Shown one piece after another: positions 6,997 through 16,277 of a stretch of 61,389 nucleotides of DNA (its first letter is position 1; the number at the start of each line of letters is the position of its first letter). The notes beneath the pieces are model-generated. The model worked only from the letters and a program-made list of their open reading frames with translations, did not search any database and was not told the DNA's origin. The stretch lies in contig CALXVY010000008.1 in the NCBI GenBank assembly GCA_944392255.1, positions 1 through 61,389 of the forward strand. Reading direction: 5' to 3'. This stretch comes from an uncultured Alphaproteobacteria bacterium (GTDB taxonomy: Bacteria; Pseudomonadota; Alphaproteobacteria; RF32; CAG-239). The translations under genes were made by a program, and so were the position numbers.

Positions 6997-8142
6997 ATGA
7001 ATAAAAAACTGAGCTTGCTCATCGCATCTTATCTTTTTTTATCAACGCAGCCATTGCAAGCAAAGCAGTTTAATTATGAAAATTGGACCTTTAACGCCGG
7101 TGCTAATGCCAAAGTTTTGTATGGATATAATTCTTTTTCCCATAAGTTTGATTCGGTTAATGACAAAGACCAAACCTATACATCACTGAACTTAAATTTT
7201 TCTGCGGCATACAATTTCAATCAAGATTATCAAGTTGGTGTTTATTATTTGCCGGATTCCAGCGGTACGGAATATTTGAAGAATTATGAACCAAGAGAAT
7301 GGGATCAACAAGTTTATGGTGCCGTGCAAACCCCATACGGACAATTTCAGGTTGGTATGAATTATAACGTTGCTTATTTGATGTACGTTGGTGCGCCGTC
7401 AGTAGGAGCTTTAAGTGTTAATGATAGTGGTATTACTGATTTTTTGAGTAATCCAAACTGGAACCGAATAGGCGGTAAGGCGGCTTTTTACCCAACATTG
7501 GATTCTACCAGATTAGATACGGATAATATCGCCCCGAAGTTTTCTTATATAAGTCCGGTTTATAACGGTACACAATTTGGTTTTTCTTATATGCCTTCTG
7601 CTTATAACCGCGAAGGTTTGCTCAATGGTTACGCGCCTTACTATAATAATGAAGCCTATGTCGTTGCCGTGAGCAATGAACATCAGTTTGGCAATATCAA
7701 TGTATCATCTTATGCGGGTTATGGCTTGTATGTAGATGATCATCAAGATATGAGTTTGGGCGTGAGTTTAAACTATGCTAACTGGACCTTGGGAGGTTCA
7801 TATCGACAAACCGATGCCGATAGTGATAATCCGATAAATCAACAAATCAATAATGAGCTGACGCCGGCATATTATGATGGTTTTCGCGATGGTAGAGTGT
7901 GGAATATTGGTTTGAGTTATAATTATGAAAATTTCACTACCGGTGTTAGTTATTTTGAATCTATGGCACGAAAGACCGATAACCGCGACCAAGTCATTCA
8001 ATGGGCTAACCAGTATCAGGTAGATGATTATTGGACTTTATACGCAACAATAGGCTATGTTCGTTTTGAAGGCTTGACGGGAACCGCTGCCGACAGCAAT
8101 GAAGGTTGTAGTTTTGTTACCGGTGTTGGATTTAATATCTAG
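6997..8142 (+). CDS. Outer-membrane porin (Gram-negative general porin type)
   Basis: 381 aa from the ATG at 6997, which has GAGGA 9 nt upstream. An ATG at 6973 would place an odd tail before the signal peptide. The signal peptide ends at LQAKQ. The mature protein is built of alternating aromatic and glycine strands and ends in VTGVGFNI. The segments YGAVQTPYGQFQVG, APKFSYISP and FGFSYMP match the patterns of 16-strand Proteobacterial porins. It should form a trimeric passive pore for small solutes. It lies alone between the decayed element and a terminator. No ligand specificity can be read. Confidence 0.8.
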   Translation: MNKKLSLLIASYLFLSTQPLQAKQFNYENWTFNAGANAKVLYGYNSFSHKFDSVNDKDQTYTSLNLNFSAAYNFNQDYQVGVYYLPDSSGTEYLKNYEPREWDQQVYGAVQTPYGQFQVGMNYNVAYLMYVGAPSVGALSVNDSGITDFLSNPNWNRIGGKAAFYPTLDSTRLDTDNIAPKFSYISPVYNGTQFGFSYMPSAYNREGLLNGYAPYYNNEAYVVAVSNEHQFGNINVSSYAGYGLYVDDHQDMSLGVSLNYANWTLGGSYRQTDADSDNPINQQINNELTPAYYDGFRDGRVWNIGLSYNYENFTTGVSYFESMARKTDNRDQVIQWANQYQVDDYWTLYATIGYVRFEGLTGTAADSNEGCSFVTGVGFNI

Positions 8143-8154
8143 ATTGAAGAAATA

Positions 8155-8185
8155 AAAAAATCCCCGTCAAAAGGCGGGGATTTTT
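8155..8185. terminator. Bidirectional terminator between porin and peptidase
   Basis: CCCCGTC / GGCGGGG pair around AAAA, flanked by A and T runs on both sides. It lies between convergent stop codons. Confidence 0.9.
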
Positions 8186-8201
8186 GTTGATGCATTTGAG
8201 C

Positions 8202-9314
8202 TTAATTCAAATCTTGAGCGAGTTTGTTCAAGAATTTAATTTGCGTATCGGCAATTTTTTCAACGCTGTTCACTTCCACATATTCACCTTCGGCATGCAT
8301 ACCTTCACCGGTACCTGAATGCATGATAACAATAGAACCGCGTACGGCAAAAGCTCTTGAATCTGTGGCCCCACCGATATGTTCAAATTCGAGCGGATGG
8401 CCGAGAGCTTGTTCGGCAAAATGTTTATAGTCCAAAATATAAGGATTATTTTCATCCATCACCACCGGCGTACTTTCGGAAGAAATTTTGTATGTAGCAC
8501 CTTGAGCCATACATTTATCCAAATTGCGTTTTAAGTTTTCTACGGTAGAATTTTCAGTTAAGCGAAAGTCCAAAACAGCTTCGGCATGACGCGCAATTAC
8601 ATTGCTGACCTCACCACCATTCATAATGGCAACATGCACGGTATCAATCCATTTATTTTGAGGATTAACGCCGCCTTTGGAGTAGTAAGGATAAATTTGG
8701 CGAATGTTATGTAAGGTTTCCATCAAAATCTCGTTAGCGTCGATTCCCTCCCAAGGAGTAGAGCCATGAGCTGCTTGTCCTTCGGCAATGATTTTAACAA
8801 AAACCGGATTTTTACATTTAGAAACAATTTTGTTAATATCACCGCCGACATCATTATCCAAAACAATTTTCGCTTTCAGATTCGGATGAGCATCCATAAA
8901 GGCATGTGTGCTTTTTGAGCCTTTTTCTTCATCGGTAGAAAGAATAACTGCAAATTTGAGCGGAAGTTTGTTTTTTACAACATGTTCCAAAGAATTAAGA
9001 GCAACAGCGGCAAAAGACTTCATATCCAAAGAACCGCGACCATAGAGTTTACCGTCTTTAATATAGGGTGAAAACATATCATCTGTTGCCGGTACAACAT
9101 CTAAGTGTCCCAAACAAACCACATCATAATTATCGGTTTCTTCATTGCTTAAAAACAATACCGGAGAAGCATTATCAAAATGATAAATTCCACCTTTTAC
9201 CTCTAAGCCATCAAAGAGAGATTTAGCATATTCTAAGCATTTTTCAATTTCGGGGATATTTCCGGTTTCAGTCCGAAAACGCATCAAATTTTGAGCAATA
9301 TCAATCACCTTCAT
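8202..9314 (-). CDS. M20-family metallopeptidase / deacylase (ArgE-DapE-like)
   Basis: 370 aa with the M20 metal site in order: H70 and D72 in GHLDVVP, D97 in GSLDMKS, E129-E130 in TDEEKGS, D153 in VLDND and a C-terminal His in GMHAEGE. A dimerisation lid with AEGQAAHGSTPWEG separates the two catalytic halves. The family removes acyl groups from N-acyl amino acids with two zinc ions, as in acetylornithine deacetylase or succinyl-diaminopimelate desuccinylase. The substrate cannot be told from sequence alone and no biosynthetic neighbours help. AAGGA precedes the ATG. It is cytoplasmic. Confidence 0.85.
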   Translation of the reverse strand: MKVIDIAQNLMRFRTETGNIPEIEKCLEYAKSLFDGLEVKGGIYHFDNASPVLFLSNEETDNYDVVCLGHLDVVPATDDMFSPYIKDGKLYGRGSLDMKSFAAVALNSLEHVVKNKLPLKFAVILSTDEEKGSKSTHAFMDAHPNLKAKIVLDNDVGGDINKIVSKCKNPVFVKIIAEGQAAHGSTPWEGIDANEILMETLHNIRQIYPYYSKGGVNPQNKWIDTVHVAIMNGGEVSNVIARHAEAVLDFRLTENSTVENLKRNLDKCMAQGATYKISSESTPVVMDENNPYILDYKHFAEQALGHPLEFEHIGGATDSRAFAVRGSIVIMHSGTGEGMHAEGEYVEVNSVEKIADTQIKFLNKLAQDLN

Positions 9315-9409
9315 ATTTTTAATCCTTTATGTCAGTTTTTTACGTTTTATTCATCATATTAAGAGATAATAACAACAATAGAATAAGAAAAGATTAAAGG
9401 GAGAAAAAA

Positions 9410-9916
9410 ATGAAGGCAGCAGTATTTGCGCTTATGGGTTTATGGATGTCAATTTCAAGCGCTTTTGCTCAGGCTCTTCCGGATGAAGGAGAAAGTGGCT
9501 TAACACTTCCTCGTTTTGCCTCATTGCGTTCAAACCATATTAATGCACGTTCCGGTCCCGGTTCTAGATATCCGATAGAATGGGTATATATGCAAAAAAT
9601 GGCTCCGGTACAAATTATTGCAGAGTTTGAGTTATGGAGAAAAATTAAAGATTGGCAAGGCTCAGAAAGTTGGGTTCATAAGTCTATGCTTAGCGGAAAA
9701 CGGAGTGTGAAAGTTGTAACCCCAGGAGAAAATAACATTTATGATAAACCCAATTACCAGTCAGAAATCATTGCAAAAGTAGAAGATGAAGTTGTGGGCG
9801 AGGTTATAAAATGTCCATCTGGTAAATCGTTTTGCTTAATAAAATTTGAAACAATAGAAGGTTGGATGCCCAAAAATAATCTATTCGGGGTTTTCTCAGA
9901 TGAAGTTATAGATTAG
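9410..9916 (+). CDS. Secreted bacterial SH3-domain protein
   Basis: 168 aa. The signal peptide ends at SSAFAQA. The first SH3-like module contains the typical INARSGPGSRYP(I) and VYMQKMAPVQII segments and ends in WVHKSML. The second half repeats the plan (VVTPGENNIYDKPNY, then GWMPKNNLFG). Such SH3_4-type proteins are periplasmic or envelope-associated and are thought to bind cell-wall peptides. A strong ribosome binding site (AAAGGGAGAAAAAA) precedes the ATG. It is monocistronic with its own terminator. Confidence 0.8.
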   Translation: MKAAVFALMGLWMSISSAFAQALPDEGESGLTLPRFASLRSNHINARSGPGSRYPIEWVYMQKMAPVQIIAEFELWRKIKDWQGSESWVHKSMLSGKRSVKVVTPGENNIYDKPNYQSEIIAKVEDEVVGEVIKCPSGKSFCLIKFETIEGWMPKNNLFGVFSDEVID

Positions 9917-9918
9917 TA

Positions 9919-9947
9919 AAAAAGCTCTCTTTTGAGAGCTTTTTTTA
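9919..9947 (+). terminator. Rho-independent terminator
   Basis: AAAGCTCTC / GAGAGCTTT stem around TTTT, followed by a T run just after the SH3 gene. Confidence 0.9.
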
Positions 9948-10016
9948 TTTGCATTGCCCAAAAAGAATTGCTATAAACGTGAACGAGAAAAAATTATTGA
10001 TTAAATATAATTTTAT

Positions 10017-10625
10017 ATGAAAACAAATTTTTATTTTATTAGACATGGTCAAACCAACAACAATGCGTTGCAGTTATGGCAAGGAAAAGACAGTGATAGC
10101 GCTTTGAATAAGCAAGGTATAATGCAAACAAAAGCCTTGGCAGAAAAGCTGGATTCTTTATGTTTGGAGCGTTTGTATAGCAGCAATATGCAAAGGGCAA
10201 TAGAAACAGCTATGTTTATCTCTTCTCGTTGTGATATTCCGATATTTGTTCGTCCGTCACTTTGCGAGGTTGATTATGGTATAGCTGAAGGTATGCCGAT
10301 AGACAAAGTATTTATTCAATATCCGAAAGAAGCTCATTTGTGGTATAAGCCGGATGTAGAAAAGTTTGACAATCATTTTGAGGGAGGAGAAAGCCCTTGG
10401 GATGTTTTGCAGCGAGTTTTTCCTTTGCTGGATAGCATTTTTCTCTATCAAAAAACAAAATTACAATTTGATGAATGGAGAATAGGTATCGTTTCGCATG
10501 CCGGTGTTATTTGCAGTTTGATGGCGGCGCTGGGGGTAAAAGAACCAACAATAGATAATTGCGAAGTCATCCATATAACCAGAGATGATGAAGGATACCA
10601 ATATAAGGGTAAGTTGTTTCAATAA
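10017..10625 (+). CDS. Histidine phosphatase family protein (phosphoglycerate-mutase-like)
   Basis: 202 aa. The catalytic RHG lies at residues 9-11 in FYFIRHGQT, the second arginine in SSNMQRAIET, the acid residue E84 in SLCEVDYG and the second histidine H161 in VSHAGV. These form the phosphohistidine pocket of the branch 1 family (CobC, GpmB, PhoE-like). The substrate is not evident. No cobalamin genes are near, so a CobC assignment would be guesswork. The ATG is preceded by an AT-rich stretch with no clear ribosome binding site. Confidence 0.8.
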   Translation: MKTNFYFIRHGQTNNNALQLWQGKDSDSALNKQGIMQTKALAEKLDSLCLERLYSSNMQRAIETAMFISSRCDIPIFVRPSLCEVDYGIAEGMPIDKVFIQYPKEAHLWYKPDVEKFDNHFEGGESPWDVLQRVFPLLDSIFLYQKTKLQFDEWRIGIVSHAGVICSLMAALGVKEPTIDNCEVIHITRDDEGYQYKGKLFQ

Positions 10626-10640
10626 AAAGTTTTGACCATA

Positions 10641-10673
10641 AAAAAGCTCTGATAAAAAATCAGAGCTTTTTTT
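10641..10673. terminator. Bidirectional terminator
   Basis: AAAAAGCTCTGA / TCAGAGCTTTTT around TAAAAAA, between convergent genes. Confidence 0.9.
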
Positions 10674-10678
10674 ATATC

Positions 10679-12076
10679 TTATTTACCAATTTTAATACGG
10701 TCTAGAAGTTCTTTAACCGAAGGAATACCATTACGGTAAAGTGGGTCTGTCGCAAAGCGATAAACTTGATGTCCGGCAAACAAGAGATTGTCTTTAATGC
10801 TACCGCCATGGCTGATATCATAAAGAGTTTTATGAATGCAGTAAGAACGTGGGTCAGGCATTCTACCAGTTGTCCCGTTTGCTTGCGACCAAGTAGAAAA
10901 TTGGCATTGAGAAAGACAACCAACGCAGTTAGCTCGGTCAATTTTCATTTGTTTCCAATCTTCAGGAGTCATAAAGACAACAGTATTATCCGGAGTTTCT
11001 TTAATTTCGGTCAAGCCTTCGGCAATTTGTTTTTGTGCTTTGTCAACATCAGCCGGTTTAATATAATAAGTTTTAGTTTCACTGATTTTGAGTGGCGCAG
11101 AAAATTCTTCGCTTTGAGATTCGCTATAAGCAATTTCTCCATCTTTACGAGCCATTAATTTTTCTAAGAAAGTATTTTTAATGGCGGAAGAGAAAAAGCC
11201 TGTCGGGCTGAAGCGTTGTAAAATAACATCACCTTTTTTGAGCTGGAGCATCAATTTTTTCCAAGCATCACTTACCGGACTCTCTTTGGTAATCATGGGG
11301 CGTGTACCGAATTGGAATGCGATTTTACCAATATCGGGATTATTAATATAGTCATCCCACTCATCCAAATTCCAAACACCACCGGCCATAATGATAGGCA
11401 AATCATTCAATCCGAGGTTATTTAAAGTCTTTCTGAGTTCAACCAAGCGCTCATAAGGAGATTGTGGTTTCATTGGATCTTCGGCATTAGACAAGCCGTT
11501 GTGTCCACCGGCAAGCCATGGGTCTTCATAAACAACACCGCCTAAGAAATCTTTGAAATTGGCATAAGCACGTTTCCACAAAATTTGAAAAGCACGAGCA
11601 GAAGAAACAATCGGGTAATAATAGACGCCGAAACGAGAAGCAATTTCACCCAGTTTGTAAGGCAAACCGGCACCACAAGTAATGCCATGAATTAAACCTT
11701 TGGCTTTTTCCAAAACGCCGTTTAAAATTTGTTCAGAACCGCCGAGTTCCCAAAGCATATTCATGTGGATTCGACCGTTTCCGCCAGCAATCTCGTGAGC
11801 AATCTGAGCCTGAGCAATGCCACCTTTGATAGATTGTTCAATCATTTCTTGGTGACGTTGTTTACGATCTTTTGATAAATATTTTTCTAAAATAACATTT
11901 CCTTGAGCATCGTAGTAATCAGGACTAACACCGGAGAATGTTCCCACGCAATTTTCATGAGCCCAAGCACCGGAACTTCTTCCGTCAGAAGCATTTATAC
12001 CCTTTCCGCCTTCAATAAGCGGATAGACTTCTTTTCCTGAAATGATAATCGGATTAAGCTTTTTCAAAATTTTCAT
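10679..12076 (-). CDS. Nitronate monooxygenase-family (2-nitropropane dioxygenase-like) flavoprotein
   Basis: 465 aa TIM-barrel protein. It begins with PLIEGGKGINASDGRSSGAWA, an NPD-like start. It has GITCGAGLPY, the catalytic-type histidine H192 in AGGHNGLSNAED, and the FMN phosphate segment IIMAGGVWN followed by FQFGTRPMIT. It is longer than class I nitronate monooxygenases. It has a C-terminal extension with a Cys cluster (CVGCLSQCQF), which suggests a bound metal or redox centre. The actual substrate is unknown, since many members of this family are not nitronate oxidases. It stands alone, with a terminator downstream. Confidence 0.75.
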   Translation of the reverse strand: MKILKKLNPIIISGKEVYPLIEGGKGINASDGRSSGAWAHENCVGTFSGVSPDYYDAQGNVILEKYLSKDRKQRHQEMIEQSIKGGIAQAQIAHEIAGGNGRIHMNMLWELGGSEQILNGVLEKAKGLIHGITCGAGLPYKLGEIASRFGVYYYPIVSSARAFQILWKRAYANFKDFLGGVVYEDPWLAGGHNGLSNAEDPMKPQSPYERLVELRKTLNNLGLNDLPIIMAGGVWNLDEWDDYINNPDIGKIAFQFGTRPMITKESPVSDAWKKLMLQLKKGDVILQRFSPTGFFSSAIKNTFLEKLMARKDGEIAYSESQSEEFSAPLKISETKTYYIKPADVDKAQKQIAEGLTEIKETPDNTVVFMTPEDWKQMKIDRANCVGCLSQCQFSTWSQANGTTGRMPDPRSYCIHKTLYDISHGGSIKDNLLFAGHQVYRFATDPLYRNGIPSVKELLDRIKIGK

Positions 12077-12166
12077 CCTTATAAATATATTTTACCTGTC
12101 GAGCACGATAACATAAAAAATTTTTTTTGTAGAGAAAAAAATAATCATTACCCTGAATTTTTCAAT

Positions 12167-13645
12167 TTATTGACTATTAAAAATAGCCAAATCTAATAAA
12201 TTTTGCGGAATATCATTAATAGAAACTAAGGCAATGATAATACAAACAAGAGCATAAACTTGAATCATTTGCATAATAGCCCGATTCTTTAAGACGGGTA
12301 AATAATTATAATATTTATTAATGCCATGATTAATTCCCAGCATAATCAATGTGACCACAATAGCCTGAACTCCCAAACCGATAGATAAAATTTCATCGGC
12401 GAAAGGGGTTAATATTTTATATAAAAAAGCAAAAAAGAGCATATAAACCGCCAAAGCCACGTAAGATATAATTTGCATTTTGTGGTCAAGGGCTTGTTTT
12501 TCTTCTTTATTTTTTTGCATATGTTCTGTCGTTAAAGACTCCACTTCCAATCCGCGGATCATTTCGGGAGTTTCTTTCTGTTTTTTTATGTTTGAAAGTT
12601 TATGATAGAACTTATCTTCAACCATGCAAAGACCACAGCCTTTGGAAGTAAAATAAACATGATTTCGGTCTTTCTTGCATATTTTAAGATTATGCATCAA
12701 TTTCCAGAGATGGTCTTGCCATTCTTGTGCTGTTGGTCGATTTCCGCTTTTAGTAAAAGCACGTTCAAACAATTCCAGCGTGTCTTTATCAAAATATTCA
12801 TGAATACTGTATGGATGCGGAGCTTGATAACTATCAGGCCATAAACCATAAGCATAATGATATTGTTCGATTCGGTCTTGTATTGTTAACATCTGAGAAT
12901 CATTTTTGCGTGGTGTTCCAGAAAAAGGGTGAATTCCATTGTTAAGCAAACGAAAGATAATGACAGCCAAAGCAAATTTATCTTGTTCTTCACCCATATC
13001 GGTACAATTTTGCTCCATACCTTCGGGATATACATATTCTTCGCTTACAAATTCAGCCGGATAACGCCCATATTCCCCTTTAATGGAAAAACCGTCACAA
13101 TCGACCATCGCCACCATCATATTGTTTTTATAAACGGAAACGTTAGACGGTTTTAAGTCCACGATATAGTGTTCACATTTATGCAAAGCCGTGACCATTG
13201 ATGCAAGATTATAAGCCGCAAAAATGCGATAAGCATAATTTTCGGGCAAATTAAGTTTTTTGCGAATAGCTTTCTGCATTAGATGGTCTAACGAGACAGC
13301 TTCGCTCATTTTAATAAAAGGCATCAAATAACCGACACAAAAGCCATTTTCATCTTCAAGCAAAGCTTCGGGCCATGCAATTTGCACATAATTAACCCCA
13401 TCAATAACGGCATCGGGAAAATGGGGCCGGTTAAGAAGCATAGCTTCTAGTTTTTGGCGATTCGTACTACTTTTGCTCTTAGAATGGAAAATTTTAGCAA
13501 CTTGATTGGGATTGTTGGCATTCAGATAAATTTTTCCGGCAGCACCGCCTTTATGAATCAACTCTCCAAGGTGAATCTTTTCAAAATGTCCGTCTCCGTA
13601 AACGGCATTAAGTTCAGAAATTTCAGTTAACGTATTGTTTTCCAT
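12167..13645 (-). CDS. Membrane-anchored protein kinase of a TerY-P-type triad
   Basis: 492 aa from ATG 13645 (TTG at 13648 is an alternative). The kinase-like domain fills residues 20-320. A lysine lies in NQVAKIF (about 51), the catalytic loop reads IVDLKPSNV with D at about 163, and the metal-binding loop reads VDCDGFS in place of DFG. The HRD histidine is missing. A Cys-containing segment KGCGLCMVEDKFYH follows. Three hydrophobic helices (about 395-490) anchor the C-terminus in the membrane. With the PP2C phosphatase and vWA protein immediately upstream it forms the triad described in Ter-type stress systems. It follows the phosphatase stop by 3 bp. Confidence 0.8.
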   Translation of the reverse strand: MENNTLTEISELNAVYGDGHFEKIHLGELIHKGGAAGKIYLNANNPNQVAKIFHSKSKSSTNRQKLEAMLLNRPHFPDAVIDGVNYVQIAWPEALLEDENGFCVGYLMPFIKMSEAVSLDHLMQKAIRKKLNLPENYAYRIFAAYNLASMVTALHKCEHYIVDLKPSNVSVYKNNMMVAMVDCDGFSIKGEYGRYPAEFVSEEYVYPEGMEQNCTDMGEEQDKFALAVIIFRLLNNGIHPFSGTPRKNDSQMLTIQDRIEQYHYAYGLWPDSYQAPHPYSIHEYFDKDTLELFERAFTKSGNRPTAQEWQDHLWKLMHNLKICKKDRNHVYFTSKGCGLCMVEDKFYHKLSNIKKQKETPEMIRGLEVESLTTEHMQKNKEEKQALDHKMQIISYVALAVYMLFFAFLYKILTPFADEILSIGLGVQAIVVTLIMLGINHGINKYYNYLPVLKNRAIMQMIQVYALVCIIIALVSINDIPQNLLDLAIFNSQ

Positions 13646-13648
13646 CAA

Positions 13649-14395
13649 TTATAACCTTGCCCATAAAAGAGTTTTGTCATCAGAATTAAGGCGCCGAGCT
13701 TTATCATTATTTAATGTATTTGCCAAAGCGCGCTGAGCTTTAATTTTGCTTTTTTCTTGCGTAAAAAAACTATGAATTGGCAAAATAAATTGCTTTTCAA
13801 TATTTTTAAAATCAACAGAAAAAGAAAAATTAGTCAAGCCATCACTCATCAAAAAGATAGCATCTACCTTTTCAAAAGAAGTAAAACGCAGATTTTCAAG
13901 CCAATTTTCTTGAGTGTAAAAAAATGTTTCACAAGAAAAATTTCCGTTAGAAGGAGGAGATATAATAAAATTATTAATATCTTCTTCGCAAATTGCCAAA
14001 GCAGCTCCATCGCCAATGTGAAAAAATATGCCTTTATTTTGAGCATAAACGACACCGACCACAGTTGCAGAGAAGTCCATCATTCCACGAGCGCAATGTG
14101 TTTTATTTAAACGATGGCGCAAAACTTTCATTCGAGCAACTTCCAAAGCATGACGCACGGCTTCTTGAATGTTATCAAAAGCAGAGTTTTTTAATAAGTC
14201 AATTAAGGTATCGCAAGCAATGCGAGCACCGATTTTCCCAAATTTTGCAGAACCTGCACCATCAGAAACAACCGCTACAAAGTTCTTTCCGGATGTGATA
14301 TAGCGGCAATAATCTTGGCACGGCAAATTCTTATTAGAATGTAAGGGACCTTGAATGGTTGCCGCAATAACACGAATATTATTTTTCTTCTTCAT
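13649..14395 (-). CDS. PP2C-type protein phosphatase of the triad
   Basis: 248 aa. The ATG at 14395 was chosen because GGAG lies 6 nt upstream. PP2C metal and catalytic motifs are present: QDYC (D28), VVSDGAGSAKFGKIGA (D45), FHIGDGAAL, FLMSDGLTNF and the C-terminal NSDDKTLLW. The family removes phosphate from Ser/Thr with two Mn or Mg ions. It overlaps the vWA gene by 17 bp and is followed by the kinase, so it likely reverses that kinase's action. It is cytoplasmic, with no signal peptide. Confidence 0.88.
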   Translation of the reverse strand: MKKKNNIRVIAATIQGPLHSNKNLPCQDYCRYITSGKNFVAVVSDGAGSAKFGKIGARIACDTLIDLLKNSAFDNIQEAVRHALEVARMKVLRHRLNKTHCARGMMDFSATVVGVVYAQNKGIFFHIGDGAALAICEEDINNFIISPPSNGNFSCETFFYTQENWLENLRFTSFEKVDAIFLMSDGLTNFSFSVDFKNIEKQFILPIHSFFTQEKSKIKAQRALANTLNNDKARRLNSDDKTLLWARL

Positions 14396-15071
14396 CCCAA
14401 TCTCCGGTATCATCAAGCAAATCCGGCACATTGGGGGCTGCTTTGGAAATGCAGGAAACAGAGCGGCTGAGCCATAAGAAAAATTCTGTAAATTTTAAGC
14501 CGGTCAAACGTTTAGGAGCCATAATTGAAAATTTTGCTAGTTTTTCTAAATTAGCCTCTTGTGTTCCCACGGCATGAATGACAACTTTTTTGTTTTGTTG
14601 AGCCAAACGGCATTTTTCAGCCACCATTTCCCAATCATAATCAGTTGGTTCACCATCACTGATAAGAAAAATCCATGGGCGTTTAGAAGTAATGCCGCAA
14701 CTATCATAAAGGCACTTTTGTTCTTCAATTTTCTGCAAGGCTAATTCCATGGCTTTGCCAAGAGGGGTTAATCCGCCGGCTTCCATTGTTGGTGCGGTAA
14801 AATTCATTGCATCCGTCCAATCAGAAGAAACCACGGCTTCATCTTTGCCGAAGGCTTTAATAATCAAAAGCTGCACACGAGAACTGGCATCAATATCTTC
14901 TTTAAGTTCTTTTTCCAAAGCTTTAAGACCGACATTGAGTTGCTTAATTGGTTCGCCGCGCATAGAGCCGGAACAATCTAAAACCAAAACACAAGGCGTA
15001 CGTTCATTTGCATTATCTGCAAATTCGACATAAGGAATCATTTCATTAATAAAATCATTGTCAGCAACCAT
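14379..15071 (-). CDS. TerY-like vWA domain protein
   Basis: 230 aa. A single vWA domain has the MIDAS motif D32-x-S34-x-S36 (LDCSGSM), T102 in GGLTPLG and an aspartate in FLISDGEPTD. The C-terminus is acidic (DDTGDWDEEEK). In TerY-P triads the vWA protein is thought to be a metal-dependent scaffold or the phosphorylation target of the kinase/phosphatase pair. It is the first gene of the three-gene operon. No TerC or TerD genes are present in the window, so a link to tellurite response is only by family. Confidence 0.85.
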   Translation of the reverse strand: MVADNDFINEMIPYVEFADNANERTPCVLVLDCSGSMRGEPIKQLNVGLKALEKELKEDIDASSRVQLLIIKAFGKDEAVVSSDWTDAMNFTAPTMEAGGLTPLGKAMELALQKIEEQKCLYDSCGITSKRPWIFLISDGEPTDYDWEMVAEKCRLAQQNKKVVIHAVGTQEANLEKLAKFSIMAPKRLTGLKFTEFFLWLSRSVSCISKAAPNVPDLLDDTGDWDEEEK

Positions 15072-15081
15072 AATTCACTCC

Positions 15082-15210
15082 TTAACGACGAGGATAACTG
15101 TGAGGATAACCGCTTCCTTCAATTGGAACGGGAGCAGAAACTTTTCCACAAGCAGATAAGACAAATGCGGCAATAAAAAGCACAAAGAACAATTTTGCAA
15201 AAATTTTCAT
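15082..15210 (-). CDS. Small lipoprotein, LptM-like
   Basis: 42 aa. AGGTGAAAT precedes the ATG. A short signal ends in the lipobox LSAC, and the mature part CGKVSAPVPIEG is followed by YPHSYPRR. Tiny lipoproteins starting CGxxG/xxPxP with a Tyr-Pro tail are common in Alphaproteobacteria and resemble LptM, which assists LptD assembly. It lies 10 bp upstream of the vWA gene on the same strand and may share its transcript. Confidence 0.7.
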   Translation of the reverse strand: MKIFAKLFFVLFIAAFVLSACGKVSAPVPIEGSGYPHSYPRR

Positions 15211-15297
15211 ATTTCACCTTAATATTTTTATCTTTTATTTATATATTAAGCATATACTCTTAAATAGAATTTAACAAAGCTAAAAAAGAAGTTGTTA

Positions 15298-15825
15298 ATG
15301 AAAAAATATATTTTGACATTTTTTATGTTTGTTTTATTTGCTTTTTCAGCCAAGGCGCGTGAAGATGCAGTTAATATATATGCTGTTCCGCGAGATATGC
15401 CTCAAAGAGAAATCATCAATGAACAAGGGCAAAAGGTCAAATTAAGTTCATTCAAAGGCAATTTCATTTTACTTATGGTTTGGTCAAGGAACTGTGTTCC
15501 TTGTGTAAAAGAACTTGATAATATTAATGGTTTTGTTAATAAAACTCGAGATGACAATATTAAGGTTATAATGCTTTCACCCAATACAGAATGGAAAACC
15601 TCTGAAGAACAACGCAATTTTGTAAATAAGTTTAATGCTCCGGACTTGGCTTTATATACGGATATTGATGGAAAATTAACCGAAGATTTGGGTATATTTA
15701 CATCACCTCATACAGTTTTAATAGGTGCATCAGGACAAGAAATCGGAAGGATTCGCGGTGCCGCCGAATGGGATGATGATAAAGTTGTTGAGTATATCAG
15801 AAATTTAAAAGAACAACACGGATAA
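15298..15825 (+). CDS. Exported thioredoxin-like (TlpA/ResA-type) protein
   Basis: 175 aa from the ATG at 15298. The signal peptide ends at FSAKA. The redoxin fold follows: VKLSSFKGNFILLMVW, the active site C66-V-P-C69, then VIMLSPN and the cis-Pro region FTSPHTVLIG. It should act as a periplasmic disulfide reductase or thiol exchange protein. The gpt-like gene begins 4 bp after its stop, so the two form a short operon. The partner is unknown. Confidence 0.82.
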   Translation: MKKYILTFFMFVLFAFSAKAREDAVNIYAVPRDMPQREIINEQGQKVKLSSFKGNFILLMVWSRNCVPCVKELDNINGFVNKTRDDNIKVIMLSPNTEWKTSEEQRNFVNKFNAPDLALYTDIDGKLTEDLGIFTSPHTVLIGASGQEIGRIRGAAEWDDDKVVEYIRNLKEQHG

Positions 15826-15829
15826 AATC

Positions 15830-16264
15830 ATGATACAGAAAATATATATCAGCTGGGAAGACTTTCATCGTCATACCAAAGAACTTTGTCAAAAGTTAAA
15901 ATCACAAGGTCAATATAATAAAATAATTGCTGTCAGCAGAGGCGGACTAATTCCTGCCGGTATCATTGCTTATGAATTAGATATTCGTAATAATGAAGCA
16001 ATCAATTTTTCAAGTTATGATAATGAAGAACAAAGAAAAACAGAGGATATAGAATTTGAGGCCAATGTCGGAAGTGTTGACAAGAAAACACTTATTGTCG
16101 ATGACTTGGCAGATTCTGGAAGAACAATTGAGGTTTTAAGAAAATATTATCCGCAAGCAACTTTTGTTACTGTGTATGCCAAAAAACAAGGGGCATCTCA
16201 AGTGGATATATATGCACAAGATATGTCCGATGAATGGATTGTTTTTCCTTGGGATATAGAATAA
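15830..16264 (+). CDS. gpt: Xanthine-guanine phosphoribosyltransferase
   Basis: 144 aa, close to the E. coli Gpt length (152). It has IIAVSRGGLIPAGIIA near the start, the PRPP-binding loop LIVDDLADSGRT (residues 88-99) and a C-terminal WIVFPWD that corresponds to the WIEQPWD of Gpt. The enzyme salvages guanine and xanthine with PRPP. It follows the thioredoxin-like gene closely. Confidence 0.85.
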   Translation: MIQKIYISWEDFHRHTKELCQKLKSQGQYNKIIAVSRGGLIPAGIIAYELDIRNNEAINFSSYDNEEQRKTEDIEFEANVGSVDKKTLIVDDLADSGRTIEVLRKYYPQATFVTVYAKKQGASQVDIYAQDMSDEWIVFPWDIE

Positions 16265-16277
16265 CAAGAATGAGATA

